DNA of 64,000 nt from Friedmanniella luteola (GCF_900105065.1 NZ_LT629749.1:3038001-3102000), one strand, 5' to 3'; numbered from the stretch's first letter, positions 54,872-63,832 are shown. Program-made: numbers and translations. Notes: a model not told the origin generated them from the sequence alone.

Positions 54872-54898
54872 TTGGCACTCAGATGGCCAGAGTGCCAG
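54872..54898. promoter_or_regulatory. CIRCE operator (HrcA binding site)
   Basis: TTGGCACTC-N9-GAGTGCCAG. The consensus is TTAGCACTC-N9-GAGTGCTAA; each arm differs at the A/G third position, symmetrically, plus the last base. It lies 68 bp upstream of hrcA and 10 bp upstream of the divergent MBL gene, so HrcA could also affect that gene. Confidence 0.85.
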
Positions 54899-54907
54899 TC
54901 TAGCGGG

Positions 54908-55810
54908 ATGGACCAGCAGCCGACGGCAGGCCAGCCCCGGCAGGGCGGCGCGGCCCCGCCGTTCTCGCTCGGCCCCTGGCGGGAGGTGGCCGAGGGCGTC
55001 CTCGTCTGCGTAGCCGAACCCGACGCCGTGAACCTGGGCCTGGTGCTGGGCCGCACCGGAGCCCTCCTCGTCGACACCGGCTCGAGCCCGGAGCAGGGGG
55101 CCGCGGTGCGGGCCGCGGTGGCCGCCGCGACGGACCTGCCCCTGGTGGGCGTCGTCGTCACCCACGCCCACCCCGACCACGCGTTCGGGCTGGCCGCCTT
55201 CGGTGACGTGCCCACCCTGGGCCACGAGACCCTGCCCGCCGCGCTGGCCTCCGCGGTCTCGGCGGGGGCCGCCCGGGCCCTCGGCGTCGACCCGGCGGCC
55301 CTGGCGCCGCCCGCGCGGGAGATCGCCGTCGCCGTGGCCGTCGACCTCGGCGACCGGCGCGTCGAGGTGGCCCACCTCGGGCCGGGGCACACCGAGGGCG
55401 ACCTCGTGGTCGTCGTCCCGGACGCCGACCTGCTGTTCGTCGGGGACCTCGTCGAGTCCGCGCCGACGCCCGAGACGGCGGCCCCGTGGTGGGGTCCGGA
55501 CAGCGTGCCGCACGCCTGGGGCGCCACCCTGGACGGGGTGATCGGGCTGATGACCGCCGGCACCCGGGCCGTGCCGGGGCACGGCGACCTCGTGGACCGC
55601 GAGTTCGTCTTCGGCACCCGCGGCCGGGTGGCCGCCGTCTCCGGGGAGCTGACCCACCTGGTCGAGTCCGGCGTGGCGGAGGCCGACGCGCTGGCCCGCG
55701 GCAGCTGGCCCTACCCCGCCGAGCACGTCGCCGGCGCCGTGGCCCCCGGGTACGCGGCGCTGGCCGGCCGCGGCGTCAAGGGCACCCGACCGACGCTGCC
55801 GCTCGCGTGA
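54908..55810 (+). CDS. MBL-fold metallo-hydrolase
   Basis: A 300-residue metallo-beta-lactamase-fold hydrolase with intact metal site: '[14 protein letters not shown]' (H-x-H-x-D-H), '[28 protein letters not shown]' (His and Asp, read in parts) and 'VPGHGDLVD' (last His). Similar to SoxH/glyoxalase II-like proteins; the substrate is unknown. The ATG at 54908 lies 10 bp from the CIRCE element and has no Shine-Dalgarno, so HrcA might influence it. The LacI gene follows 88 bp downstream. Confidence 0.87.
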   Translation: MDQQPTAGQPRQGGAAPPFSLGPWREVAEGVLVCVAEPDAVNLGLVLGRTGALLVDTGSSPEQGAAVRAAVAAATDLPLVGVVVTHAHPDHAFGLAAFGDVPTLGHETLPAALASAVSAGAARALGVDPAALAPPAREIAVAVAVDLGDRRVEVAHLGPGHTEGDLVVVVPDADLLFVGDLVESAPTPETAAPWWGPDSVPHAWGATLDGVIGLMTAGTRAVPGHGDLVDREFVFGTRGRVAAVSGELTHLVESGVAEADALARGSWPYPAEHVAGAVAPGYAALAGRGVKGTRPTLPLA

Positions 55811-55898
55811 GCGTCCCCCCGCCCCCCACGGGGTCAGACTGGGTGCCGGTCGGGACCGGCGCACGTCCCGACCAGCCAGCAGGAAGGGGCGGACGACG

Positions 55899-56930
55899 AT
55901 GGGCCGGGTGACGGTGAAGACGCTGGCGGCGACGCTGGGCGTCTCCCCCGCGACGGTCTCGAACGCCTACAACCGCCCCGACCAGCTCTCCCGCGAGCTG
56001 CGCGAGCGGATCCTGGCCACCGCCACCGAGCTGGGCTACGCCGGCCCCGACGCGGCGGCCCGGACCCTGCGCGTCGGCCGCTCGGGCGCCGTCGGGGTGC
56101 TGCTGACCGAGCAGCTCTCCTACGCCTTCTCCGACCCCTTCGCCGTGGAGTTCCTCACCGGGCTGAGCGAGGTCGTGGAGCAGCACCAGACGAGCGTGCT
56201 GCTGATGCCGCTGGCGTTCTCCGAGCAGGGGCCCGACGTCACCGCGATCCAGCGGGCCAGCATCGACGCGCTCACGATCATGTGCCTGCCGGAGCAGCAC
56301 CCCGCGGCCGCCGTCGCCCGCGCCCGCGGCATCCGCTTCGTCGGCACCGACATCCGCGACGACCCGGAGGCGTCCTGGGTGGCCATCGACGACCTGCGCG
56401 GCGGCGTGCTGGTGGGCGAGCACCTGGCCGCGCTGGGTCACCGCGACGTGGCGGTGCTGGTGGAGCGGAACGCCCCGGCCGGCCGCGAGGTGGTCGAGCT
56501 CGACCCGGCCGAGGTCACGTTCCTCGACTACGCCTCCCGGCTGCGCGGGCTGCAGCAGAGCCTGCCCGGCCGGATCACCCTGGTCTCCGGCGGGCACAAC
56601 GCGCTGGCGTCCGGCGCCGCCGCCGCCCGCGCGCTGATGCAGCGGCCGGAGCCGCCGACGGCGGTGGTCGGCCTCAGCGACGTGCTCGCCCTGGGCGCGC
56701 TGACGGCGCTGGCCGAGCTGGGCGTCGACGTCCCCGGCCGGGTGTCGGTGTGCGGCTTCGACGACATCGCCGACGCGGCGGCCCGGGACCTGACCACGGT
56801 CCGGCAGCCGATCCGCGAGCGGGGCCGCCAGGTCGGCCGCCTGCTGGTGGACGCCGACGCCGCGCCGCGCCAGGTCCTGCTCCCCATCGAGCTGGTCCAG
56901 CGAGCCTCGACGGGGCCCGCCGCCCGCTGA
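55899..56930 (+). CDS. LacI family transcriptional regulator
   Basis: A 343-residue sugar-responsive repressor. The N-terminal helix-turn-helix '[28 protein letters not shown]' (residues 4-31, read in parts) is followed by the hinge 'AARTLRVGRSGAVGVLL' and a periplasmic-binding-protein-like core ('VVGLSDVLALGALTALAELGVDVPGRVSVCGFDDI', read in parts). AGGAAGGGG precedes the ATG. No sugar gene is adjacent; the two importer operons at 1.6 and 62.5 kb are possible but unproven targets. Confidence 0.92.
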   Translation: MGRVTVKTLAATLGVSPATVSNAYNRPDQLSRELRERILATATELGYAGPDAAARTLRVGRSGAVGVLLTEQLSYAFSDPFAVEFLTGLSEVVEQHQTSVLLMPLAFSEQGPDVTAIQRASIDALTIMCLPEQHPAAAVARARGIRFVGTDIRDDPEASWVAIDDLRGGVLVGEHLAALGHRDVAVLVERNAPAGREVVELDPAEVTFLDYASRLRGLQQSLPGRITLVSGGHNALASGAAAARALMQRPEPPTAVVGLSDVLALGALTALAELGVDVPGRVSVCGFDDIADAAARDLTTVRQPIRERGRQVGRLLVDADAAPRQVLLPIELVQRASTGPAAR

Positions 56931-56973
56931 GTCACCAGCCCGATCCTGCACCCGCGGCCTGACCGCACCGTCG

Positions 56974-57008
56974 CCTGAGCTGGTCGACGGCGCTTCGACG
57001 AGCTCAGG
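56974..57008. repeat. REP-like palindrome CCTGAGCTNGTCGA
   Basis: Arms 56974-56987 and 56995-57008 are reverse complements with one mismatch, loop CGGCGCT. Palindromes with this core are scattered between genes in many GC-rich bacteria. It lies in the 242-bp gap 56931-57172 between the convergent LacI and LON-domain genes; the rest of that gap shows nothing recognisable. Confidence 0.65.
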
Positions 57009-57172
57009 GAGCGCGGGTCGAGCACGGCGAGCGGGTCACGGCGCCGCCGACCAGGCACCCGGATCTCGCGCCGCTGTCCGGACGACCGGACGGGCAGGAC
57101 ACGCTCCTCGTCCTGCCCGGGAGGGAGGAGGACAGGGGGCCCGAGCGAGATCCGCGACCGAGCGGAGCGAGG

Positions 57173-57760
57173 TCAGAATTGCAGGGCGGCGTCCTCCGTC
57201 AGCTCCGCCAGCGTCTGCAGCAGCGCCTCCGCCGACTCCGCCCGCAGCAGCCGGACCTGGTCCAGGGCGGTCAGCGGGGCGATCGCCGCCAGCTGCCAGA
57301 GGGCGGGCACCGGTTCGTCGGCCAGCTCGACGTCGGCGGGCCACACGTCCTCGGCGAACTCGCTGGCCCGGGCCAGCGTGCGGCGGACCAGCTGCTCGGT
57401 CTCGGCGCGCAGCGGCTCCAGGGCCTCGTCCCAGACCAGCTCGGGCAGCACCCGCACCACCGCGCGGGGGTACGGCTCGTCCGGCAGCCAGTCCTCGACC
57501 TCGAACCGCTCACCGCCCTGCGCCCCCAGGCCCACCATGCCGTCCTCGGCCTGGATCTGGGCCACGTCGGCCGTGGTGCCCACGCCGAAGCGGTGCTCGC
57601 CGCCGCCCACCTCGAAGCCGCGCTCGATCAGCACGACACCGAAGCGGGTGTCCTGCGCCCGGACGAGCTCCGACAGCATGACGAGGTAGCGCTCCTCGAA
57701 CACCCGCAGCCGCAGCGGCATGTGCGGGAACAGCACGGACCCGAGGGGGAACATCGACAT
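57173..57760 (-). CDS. LON peptidase substrate-binding domain protein
   Basis: A 195-residue protein consisting of the Lon N-terminal (PUA-like) domain only: 'FPLGSVLFPHMPLRLRVFEERYLVM' at the start (read in parts), then 'FGVVLIERGFEVGGGE', 'VGTTADVAQIQ' and a helical C-terminal half. There is no ATPase or protease domain. Stand-alone versions are common in actinobacteria, with unknown role. The ATG at 57760 is preferred; a second ATG lies two codons later. Divergent from the DUF3097 gene, 99 bp apart. Confidence 0.87.
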   Translation of the reverse strand: MSMFPLGSVLFPHMPLRLRVFEERYLVMLSELVRAQDTRFGVVLIERGFEVGGGEHRFGVGTTADVAQIQAEDGMVGLGAQGGERFEVEDWLPDEPYPRAVVRVLPELVWDEALEPLRAETEQLVRRTLARASEFAEDVWPADVELADEPVPALWQLAAIAPLTALDQVRLLRAESAEALLQTLAELTEDAALQF

Positions 57761-57847
57761 CACCGGCACGGGCCCAGACAACCACCGCGGGCAAGCCGGC
57801 GGGCACCACCCCGTCGTCAGGTCCCCGGCTGCCGGGCCCGGCTCGCC

Positions 57848-57853
57848 TACGCT
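57848..57853 (+). promoter_or_regulatory. -10 hexamer TACGCT of a leaderless promoter
   Basis: TACGCT is followed by six bases and then the GTG at 57860, same geometry as at 5709, 12086 and 62521. Confidence 0.55.
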
Positions 57854-57859
57854 CAGCCG

Positions 57860-58723
57860 GTGAGCTCTCCGACCGACCGCTACGCGACCGACGTCCTGGC
57901 CACCGGCTGGCAGCAGGCCGGCAAGCCCGTCAGCACCGAGCTGGCCGTGAAGCCGGGCCAGGTGCTGGAGGACGCGACCACCGGCTTCGTCGGGGCCGTC
58001 GTCCGGGTGGAGCGCGGCATCGTCGTGCTGGAGGACCGCCGGGGCAAGCTGCGCAGCTTCCCGCTCGGCGCGGGGTTCCTGGACGAGGGGAAGCCGGTGA
58101 CCCTCGTCGTCGCGGCCCGGGCGGCCACCAGCGCCCCGCGGCGGACGGCGTCGGGCTCCGTGGCCGGACCGGCCGAGCGCGCGAAGGTGGCCCTGCCCAG
58201 CCGGATCTACGTCGAGGGCCGCCACGACGCCGAGCTGGTCGAGCGGATCTGGGGGGAGGACCTGCGGCACGTCGGCGTCGTCGTGGAGTACCTCGGCGGC
58301 ATCGACGACCTGCCGGCCATCGTCGAGGAGTTCGCGCCCGAGCGCGGCCGCCGGCTCGGCGTGCTGGTGGACCACCTGGTGCCGGGCAGCAAGGAGAGCC
58401 GGATCGCCGCCCAGGTCGAGCGCGGCCGCGGCGGCGGCTACGTGCAGGTCCTCGGCCACCCCTACGTCGACATCTGGCAGGCGGTGAAGCCCGAGCGGGT
58501 GGGCCTCAAGGTCTGGCCGCAGATCCCCCGCGACGTCGAGTGGAAGCACGGCATCTGCGAGGTGCTGCGGCTGCCGCACGCCGAGCAGGCCGACATCGCC
58601 GCCGCCTGGAAGATGATCCTGGGCCGGGTCCGCTCCTGGAACGACCTGGAGCGGCCGCTGCTCACCACCGTCGAGCAGCTGATCGACTTCGTCACCCAGG
58701 ACCACCCGCTGCCGGAGGGCTGA
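57860..58723 (+). CDS. DUF3097 family protein with TOPRIM-like motifs
   Basis: A 287-residue actinobacterial protein. The N-terminal third is a small beta-rich part ('VGAVVRVERGIVVLEDRRGKLRSFPLG'). From about residue 115 it has a TOPRIM-like core: 'RIYVEGRHDAELVERIWG' (strand-Glu-Gly-x-x-D) and 'LGVLVDHLVPGSKESRIA' (Asp). A nucleic-acid-processing role is therefore possible, but none is established. GTG start, probably leaderless. It converges with the acetamidase-like gene, 14 bp apart. Confidence 0.85.
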   Translation: MSSPTDRYATDVLATGWQQAGKPVSTELAVKPGQVLEDATTGFVGAVVRVERGIVVLEDRRGKLRSFPLGAGFLDEGKPVTLVVAARAATSAPRRTASGSVAGPAERAKVALPSRIYVEGRHDAELVERIWGEDLRHVGVVVEYLGGIDDLPAIVEEFAPERGRRLGVLVDHLVPGSKESRIAAQVERGRGGGYVQVLGHPYVDIWQAVKPERVGLKVWPQIPRDVEWKHGICEVLRLPHAEQADIAAAWKMILGRVRSWNDLERPLLTTVEQLIDFVTQDHPLPEG

Positions 58724-58737
58724 GCGCCGCCACCGCC

Positions 58738-60101
58738 CTACCGGAAGTGCGACTTCTGGATGACCGCGTGCACGCCGACGGTGCGGTCGACCACCTGGGA
58801 GACGACGAAGTCGGCCGCCGCCGACAGGTAGGCGTAGGCGACCGCCCGCTCCATCCCGAGGTCGTCCTGCAGGAAGTCCAGGGCGTTGACCACGGCCCTG
58901 CGCATGGCGATGTCGAGGTCGTTGACCTGGCCGCCGACGACGCCGTCCGGGTCGGACAGCCCGATCGGGACCCAGGACCGGGCGTTCTCGGCGAAGGGGT
59001 AGCCGTAGGCGACCGACGGCACCCCGCTGGCGCCCGGCCGGCACACCGTGAGCCGGAAGGTGGCGCGCAGCGAGCCCTCCATCGCGGTCAGCGCCACCTC
59101 GCCGTCGCCCATCGCCAGGTGCGGGTCGCCGACGTAGAACAGGGCGCCCTCGTCGAAGACGGGCAGGTAGAAGGTGGAGCCCGGGCCCAGCAGGCTGATG
59201 TCGATGTTGCCGCCGCCCAGCGTCGGCGGGATCGAGTTGACCTGCGGGGCGTTGAGGTTTTCGGCCGGCGCCGAGGCCACGCCCATCATCCCCATGAAGG
59301 GGTTGAGCGGGAACCGCACGGCCCCGTCCGAGCGGTCCATCCGGCCGTACAGCCGGCCCCGCCGGCTCTCGACGGGGGTGAAGACCGAGACGTTGCCGTA
59401 GCGGGTGGGGTCACCGGTGGCGCGGCCGTCGGTCGACACGGGCGGCATGACCTCGTCGAGCGCGTGATCCCGGCCGGCGCGGTCCGGCCCGGGCCCTGCG
59501 GCAGCGCGCCCTTGCCGTGCCGGCTGGAGACGACGCCGTAGGGCACCCGCGGCACCGCCGCCAGCGTCTCGACCTTGAGCACGTCGCCGGGGCGGGCCCC
59601 GCGGACGTAGATCGGGCCCAGCACCACGTGCGGGCCGTCGACGTCGAAGTCGCGGGGCGTCCGGTCGTAGTCACGGGCGACGGCCACCGCGTCGTCCAGC
59701 ACCTCGCGGGGACGGACGCCCTGCCCGGCGAAGAACGCCCGCGGGTCGCGGCCCTGGTCCTCGAGGATGCCCTCGTGGGAGAGGGCGTCGATCGTGACGG
59801 TCTCGCCCGACCCCATCTCCAGCACCGGCTCGGCGCCGATCGCGGGCACGTACCCCCAGAGCACCTCGTCGGCCTCCGGGCTGAGGTAGTGGTCCCCGGT
59901 GATCCGGCCGGTGCCGGGCTGCAGCACCTGGAGCCCGCCCCGGTACCCGCTGCCCGCGCGGGGGGCGGCGGTGGCGGCGACGGGAGCGCCGGCCGTGACG
60001 GTCGCGGCGGCGCCCAGGGACGCCGCCGTCCGCAGCAGGTTGCGCCGGCCGATGCCCTTCTCGATGGTCTCGGCGGCCTCGCGGCCCTCGGATGTCGGCA
60101 C
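58738..60101 (-). pseudogene. Acetamidase/formamidase family gene split by a -1 frameshift
   Basis: Two frames together give a full acetamidase/formamidase (about 454 residues if joined). The first (60101 to about 59490) has a Tat signal 'RRNLLRTAASLGAAATVTAG' and 'GDVLKVETLAAVP' up to 'SSRHGKGALPQGP'. The second (59490-58738) continues 'GPDRAGRDHALDEVMPPVS', 'FMGMMGVASAPAE', 'GGGNIDISLLGPGSTFYLPV', 'GDPHLAMGDGEVALTAMEG'. Joining them needs a -1 shift exactly at G-GGC-CCG (59496-59490). Either one base is lost (mutation or sequencing error) or the ribosome slips. Without a shift the product lacks the catalytic half. Confidence 0.8.
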
Positions 60102-60222
60102 GGTGAGCTCCCTCGTCTCGGTGAGCCCGGTGGCTCGACCCCGACGCTAGAGATGCCGTGTTGCGGCGCGGCGTCGTCCCCGTTGCGGTCGGGTCACCGG
60201 AGGCCCGCCGCCCTCTCGGCCG

Positions 60223-61443
60223 CTAGTCGAGCAGGTCGCGGACCACGCCGTCGGCCAGCAGCCGGCCGGTCAGGGTGAGCACCAGGGTGTCCGCCGCGCT
60301 GACCGCGGCGAGCCCGCGGGCCACCAGGTCGGGGACGCGGCGCCGCTCGGACGGCGTCAGCACCGCGAGGTCGAGCCCGTCGGACAGCCGCAGCTCCAGC
60401 AGCACGCGCTCGACCCGGCGGTCGTCGGCGTCGAGGAGCTCACGGGCGTGCGCCGGCGACACCCCGGCGGCGATCCGGCCGGCGTAGGCAGCCGGGTGCT
60501 TGACGTTCCACCAGCGGACGCCGCCGACGTGGCTGTGCGCCCCCGGTCCGACACCCCACCACGCGTGCCCGCGCCAGTAGGCGAGGTTGTGCCGGCACCG
60601 GTGCTCCTCGCCGCGGGCCCAGTTGCTCACCTCGTAGGCGGTGTGGCCGGCGGCGGTCAGCCGCTCCTGCGCCAGCAGGTACTTGTCGGCCAGGTCGTCG
60701 TCGTCGGTCATCGGCAGCCGGCCGCGACGGACCTGGGCGGCCAGCCGGGTGCCGTCCTCGACGATCAGGGCGTAGGCGCTGACGTGGTCCGGCTCCGCGG
60801 CCAGGGCGGCGTCGAGGCTGGTGGCCCAGTCGTCCAGGGACTCCCCCGGCGTGCCGTAGATGAGGTCGAGGCTGACGCTGTCGAAGCCCGCCGCCCGCGC
60901 CTCGGCCACGGCCTGCTGCGGCCGGCCCGGGGAGTGGACGCGGTCGAGCGTGGCCAGCACGTGCGGGACCGCCGACTGCATGCCGAAGGAGATCCGGGTG
61001 AAGCCCGCCTCCCGCAGGGCGGCGAGGTCGGCGGCGTCGACGGACTCGGGGTTGGACTCGGTCGTCACCTCCGCGTCCGGGGCCAGCCCGAGGTGCTCGC
61101 GGACCGCGTCCAGCAGCAGCGCCAGGTCGGCCGGCGGCAGCAGGGTGGGGGTGCCGCCGCCCACGAAGACCGTGCTGACCGGTGGCGCCTCCGGGCCCAG
61201 CACCCGGGCAGCGAGCGCCAGCTCGCGGGCGGCGGTCTCGGCGTAGCCCGCCTGCGAGGCGCCGGGCTCGGGGCCCAGCTCGGTGGCGGTGTAGGTGTTG
61301 AAGTCGCAGTAGCCGCAGCGGGTGGTGCAGAACGGCACGTGCAGGTAGACGCTCAGCGGCGCCGCGGCCACCTCGGCCCGCGCCGCCGCGGGCAGGGCGC
61401 CGTCGGCCGGGGCCGGGACGCCGTCGGGCAGGGCGGAGGGCAT
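60223..61443 (-). CDS. hemW: Radical SAM haem chaperone HemW
   Basis: Radical-SAM protein thought to insert haem into respiratory enzymes, formerly annotated as oxygen-independent coproporphyrinogen oxidase (406 residues). The cluster motif C-x3-C-x2-C is in 'VPFCTTRCGYCDFNTYT'; 'VFVGGGTPTLLPPADL', 'TTESNPESVDAADLAALREAGFTRISFGMQS' (read in parts) and the C-terminal HemN domain 'YEVSNWARGEEHRCRHNLAYWRG' follow. As in other HemW proteins, the extra Cys of true HemN is absent. Its position after hrcA-dnaJ matches Mycobacterium. Confidence 0.92.
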   Translation of the reverse strand: MPSALPDGVPAPADGALPAAARAEVAAAPLSVYLHVPFCTTRCGYCDFNTYTATELGPEPGASQAGYAETAARELALAARVLGPEAPPVSTVFVGGGTPTLLPPADLALLLDAVREHLGLAPDAEVTTESNPESVDAADLAALREAGFTRISFGMQSAVPHVLATLDRVHSPGRPQQAVAEARAAGFDSVSLDLIYGTPGESLDDWATSLDAALAAEPDHVSAYALIVEDGTRLAAQVRRGRLPMTDDDDLADKYLLAQERLTAAGHTAYEVSNWARGEEHRCRHNLAYWRGHAWWGVGPGAHSHVGGVRWWNVKHPAAYAGRIAAGVSPAHARELLDADDRRVERVLLELRLSDGLDLAVLTPSERRRVPDLVARGLAAVSAADTLVLTLTGRLLADGVVRDLLD

Positions 61444-61479
61444 CGGAGAAGCCTAGTCGGCGCATCGCCCGGCCCGTGC

Positions 61480-61532
61480 CGGACTTCTGGCGGTCAGACC
61501 ACCGCTGAGGTGGTCCAGCCGCCAGAAGTCCG
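61480..61532. terminator. Two-tier hairpin between quinone-reductase-like gene and hemW
   Basis: Outer arms 61480-61493 and 61519-61532 pair perfectly over 14 bp; inner arms 61497-61503 and 61509-61515 pair over 7 bp with a 5-base loop. It starts 3 bp past the stop of the leftward oxidoreductase gene and lies upstream of hemW, so it probably separates the two units. Confidence 0.72.
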
Positions 61533-61535
61533 CCG

Positions 61536-62435
61536 TCACGGCAGCAGGACGAGCTTCCCGCGGACGTGGCCGGACTCGGAGATCTCGACGGCCTCCCGGG
61601 CCCGCTCCAGCGGGAAGGTCTGCACCTTCACGACCAGGTCGTTGCTCTGCAGGAGCCGCGCTCCCTCGGCCAGCGCGGCGGCCCGGTCGATCTCCCCGCC
61701 GGTGGTGAGGCGGATGCCGGAGTCCCCGAGGTCGAACTGGGCGATGGTGAGGGCCTGCGCGGGGTCCGCGACCATCGATGCGAGCGTCGTCGGCGGGGTC
61801 TTGCCCGCCACGTCGAGGACGGCGTCCAGGCCCTGCGGCGCGACCGCGCGGACGCGCTCGGCGAGCCCCTCGCCGTAGAGCACGGGCAGCGCGCCGATCT
61901 CGGTGAGGTAGCCCTGGTTGGCCTCGCCGGCGCTGGCGACGACGGTGGCCCCGCGGCTGACGGCGATCTGCACGGCGACCGCGCCGACGCCCCCGGCCCC
62001 GCCGTCGACGAGGACGGTGCTGCCGCGGCCGACACCCAGCAGGTCCAGCCCACGGATGGCGGTCTCGACGGCGACGCCCGCGCCCGCGGCGACGGCCCAG
62101 TCGACCGACGCGGGCTTGGCGGCCCAGGCGTCCAGCACCGCGAGCTCGGCGTGGGTGGCGTTCCCGAGCCCGAAGACGTCGTCGCCGATGGCGGTGCCGG
62201 TGACGCCCTCCCCCACCTCGTCGACGACGCCGGCGGCCTCGAAGCCGGTGCGGCCGGGTCCCTCCAGCGGCGCGCCCTGGCTCAGGTAGCCGGCGCGGAG
62301 CTTCCAGTCGAGCGGGTTGAGGCCCGCCGCACGGACCTGGACGCGGACCTGCCCGGGGCCCGCGTGCGGCTCGGGGGCGTCGCCCACCGTCAGCACCTCG
62401 GGACCGCCGTAGGCGGAGAACTGCAGAGCCTTCAA
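61536..62435 (-). CDS. NADP-dependent zinc-free alcohol dehydrogenase/quinone reductase-like protein
   Basis: A 299-residue MDR-family oxidoreductase. GroES-like N-terminal part 'GQVRVQVRAAGLNPLDWKLRAGYL' and 'PGRTGFEAAGVVDEVGEGV'; Rossmann part 'VLVDGGAGGVGAVAVQIAVSRGA' (G-x-G-x2-G-type). Catalytic zinc ligands are absent, as in quinone reductases. The TTG start at 62435 is supported by AGGAGG seven bases upstream. Substrate unknown. Divergent from the sugar-binding protein gene. Confidence 0.88.
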   Translation of the reverse strand: MKALQFSAYGGPEVLTVGDAPEPHAGPGQVRVQVRAAGLNPLDWKLRAGYLSQGAPLEGPGRTGFEAAGVVDEVGEGVTGTAIGDDVFGLGNATHAELAVLDAWAAKPASVDWAVAAGAGVAVETAIRGLDLLGVGRGSTVLVDGGAGGVGAVAVQIAVSRGATVVASAGEANQGYLTEIGALPVLYGEGLAERVRAVAPQGLDAVLDVAGKTPPTTLASMVADPAQALTIAQFDLGDSGIRLTTGGEIDRAAALAEGARLLQSNDLVVKVQTFPLERAREAVEISESGHVRGKLVLLP

Positions 62436-62482
62436 CGTCGAACCTCCTGCTCGAGAGCGCCCCGCGGCGCTCGACCGGTGGA

Positions 62483-62508
62483 CGGTCCGAGCCACGGCGG
62501 ACCGGTCC
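62483..62508. promoter_or_regulatory. Overlapping palindromes in the promoter of the second sugar operon
   Basis: CGGTCCG-N8-CGGACCG (62483-62504) overlaps the perfect palindrome GGACCGGTCC (62499-62508). They cover the place where a -35 box for the -10 at 62521 would be, so an operator (for example of a LacI-type repressor) is plausible. Confidence 0.4.
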
Positions 62509-62520
62509 TGTCGCAGGAAC

Positions 62521-62526
62521 TAGAGT
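62521..62526 (+). promoter_or_regulatory. -10 hexamer TAGAGT of a leaderless promoter
   Basis: TAGAGT, six bases, then the ATG at 62533. No ribosome-binding site is present. Confidence 0.55.
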
Positions 62527-62532
62527 CCGCCT

Positions 62533-63828
62533 ATGGCTATTCCGCGTCGACGGTTCTTGTCCCTCTCCGGCGGTCTCGCCGCCGCTGCCGCTGCCGGCCT
62601 CTCGGCCTGCGGCAGCAACACGGGTCGCCCCGAGCCCGGCGCGTCCGGCAGCGCCAGCGCGAGCGCCTCTGGCGGCGGCCGGGCCCAGCTGAGCCAGTGG
62701 TACCACGAGTACGGCGAGGACGGCGTCGAGGACGCCGTCAAGCGCTACGCGGCCGCCTACGACCAGGCGGAGGTCACCGTCAAGTGGAACCCCGGTGAGT
62801 ACGAGAAGCTGGTCTCGGCCGCCCTGCTGACCGACGACGTCCCCGACGTCTTCGAGTACGGCAACGGACCGACGCTGGACATGATCAAGGCCGGCCAGGT
62901 GCTGGACCTCACCGACACCCTCGGCGACGCCCGGTCCCAGTTCGCGCCGTCGGTGCTGGCCGCGATGACGTGGGACGACAAGGTCTGGGCCGTCCCGCAG
63001 ACCGTCGACATGCAGATGCTGTACTACCGCCGCTCCATGCTGGAGAAGGCCGGTCTGCAGCCGCCGCAGACGATGGCCGAGCTGATCACCGCCGCGCGCG
63101 CCCTGCAGAGCAAGGACATCGGCGGCTTCTTCGCCGGCAACGACGGCGGCGTCGGCGTCCTCGGCAACCAGCTGATCTGGGCCGCCGGGCTGGAGCAGAT
63201 CAACGCCGAGAAGACAGGCATCGGCTTCGACAGCCAGGCGATGTACGACGGCCTCGACCAGTTCCGCGCCCTGCACGAGGACGGCCTGCTGGCCAGCGCG
63301 TCGAAGGACTGGTTCGACGCGGCCCCGTTCGTCAACGAGGAGACCGCCATGCAGTGGACGGGCCTCTGGGTGCTGCCCGAGATCCAGGACACCTTCGGCG
63401 ACGACTTCGGCGTCGTGCCGTTCCCCGCCATCGGGCCCTCGGGCCGGCAGGTCGTCCCCTTCGGCGCGTTCAGCTCCTGCGTGGCCGCCAAGGGCAAGAA
63501 CCCCGACGCGGCCAAGGCCTTCGTCAAGTGGCTGTGGGTGGACCAGGAGGCCGACCAGGTCGACTTCTCCAACAGCTACGGGACGCACATCCCGGCCAAG
63601 CCCGCCCTGGCCGCCCAGGCGACCAAGCTGGCCGAGGGCGCCGGCAAGGACGCCGCGACCTTCGTCACCGACTTCGGCCACGCCCCGAGCCTGCTGTGGA
63701 CCCCCGCGATCCTGCAGGCCTACACCGGTGCGGTGACCAACGTCGTCAACAAGGGGGCGGACCCGCAGAAGGAGCTCGCCGCGGTGGCCGCCAAGGCCAC
63801 GGCGGAGCTCGAGCGCGTCAACGGCTGA
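62533..63828 (+). CDS. Sugar ABC transporter substrate-binding lipoprotein (second system)
   Basis: A 431-residue extracellular receptor of a CUT1-type importer. Tat signal (R-R-R-F-L, residues 5-9) with lipobox L-S-A-C (Cys26), then a Ser/Gly/Ala linker. Mature motifs include 'VTVKWNPGEYEKLVSAALLTDDVPDVFEYGNG' (read in parts) and 'GLWVLPEIQDTFGDDFGVVPFPAIG'. The permease gene starts 4 bp after the stop. It is only distantly like the protein at 1600-2934, so the two importers probably take different sugars. Confidence 0.9.
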   Translation: MAIPRRRFLSLSGGLAAAAAAGLSACGSNTGRPEPGASGSASASASGGGRAQLSQWYHEYGEDGVEDAVKRYAAAYDQAEVTVKWNPGEYEKLVSAALLTDDVPDVFEYGNGPTLDMIKAGQVLDLTDTLGDARSQFAPSVLAAMTWDDKVWAVPQTVDMQMLYYRRSMLEKAGLQPPQTMAELITAARALQSKDIGGFFAGNDGGVGVLGNQLIWAAGLEQINAEKTGIGFDSQAMYDGLDQFRALHEDGLLASASKDWFDAAPFVNEETAMQWTGLWVLPEIQDTFGDDFGVVPFPAIGPSGRQVVPFGAFSSCVAAKGKNPDAAKAFVKWLWVDQEADQVDFSNSYGTHIPAKPALAAQATKLAEGAGKDAATFVTDFGHAPSLLWTPAILQAYTGAVTNVVNKGADPQKELAAVAAKATAELERVNG

Positions 63829-63832
63829 GACG

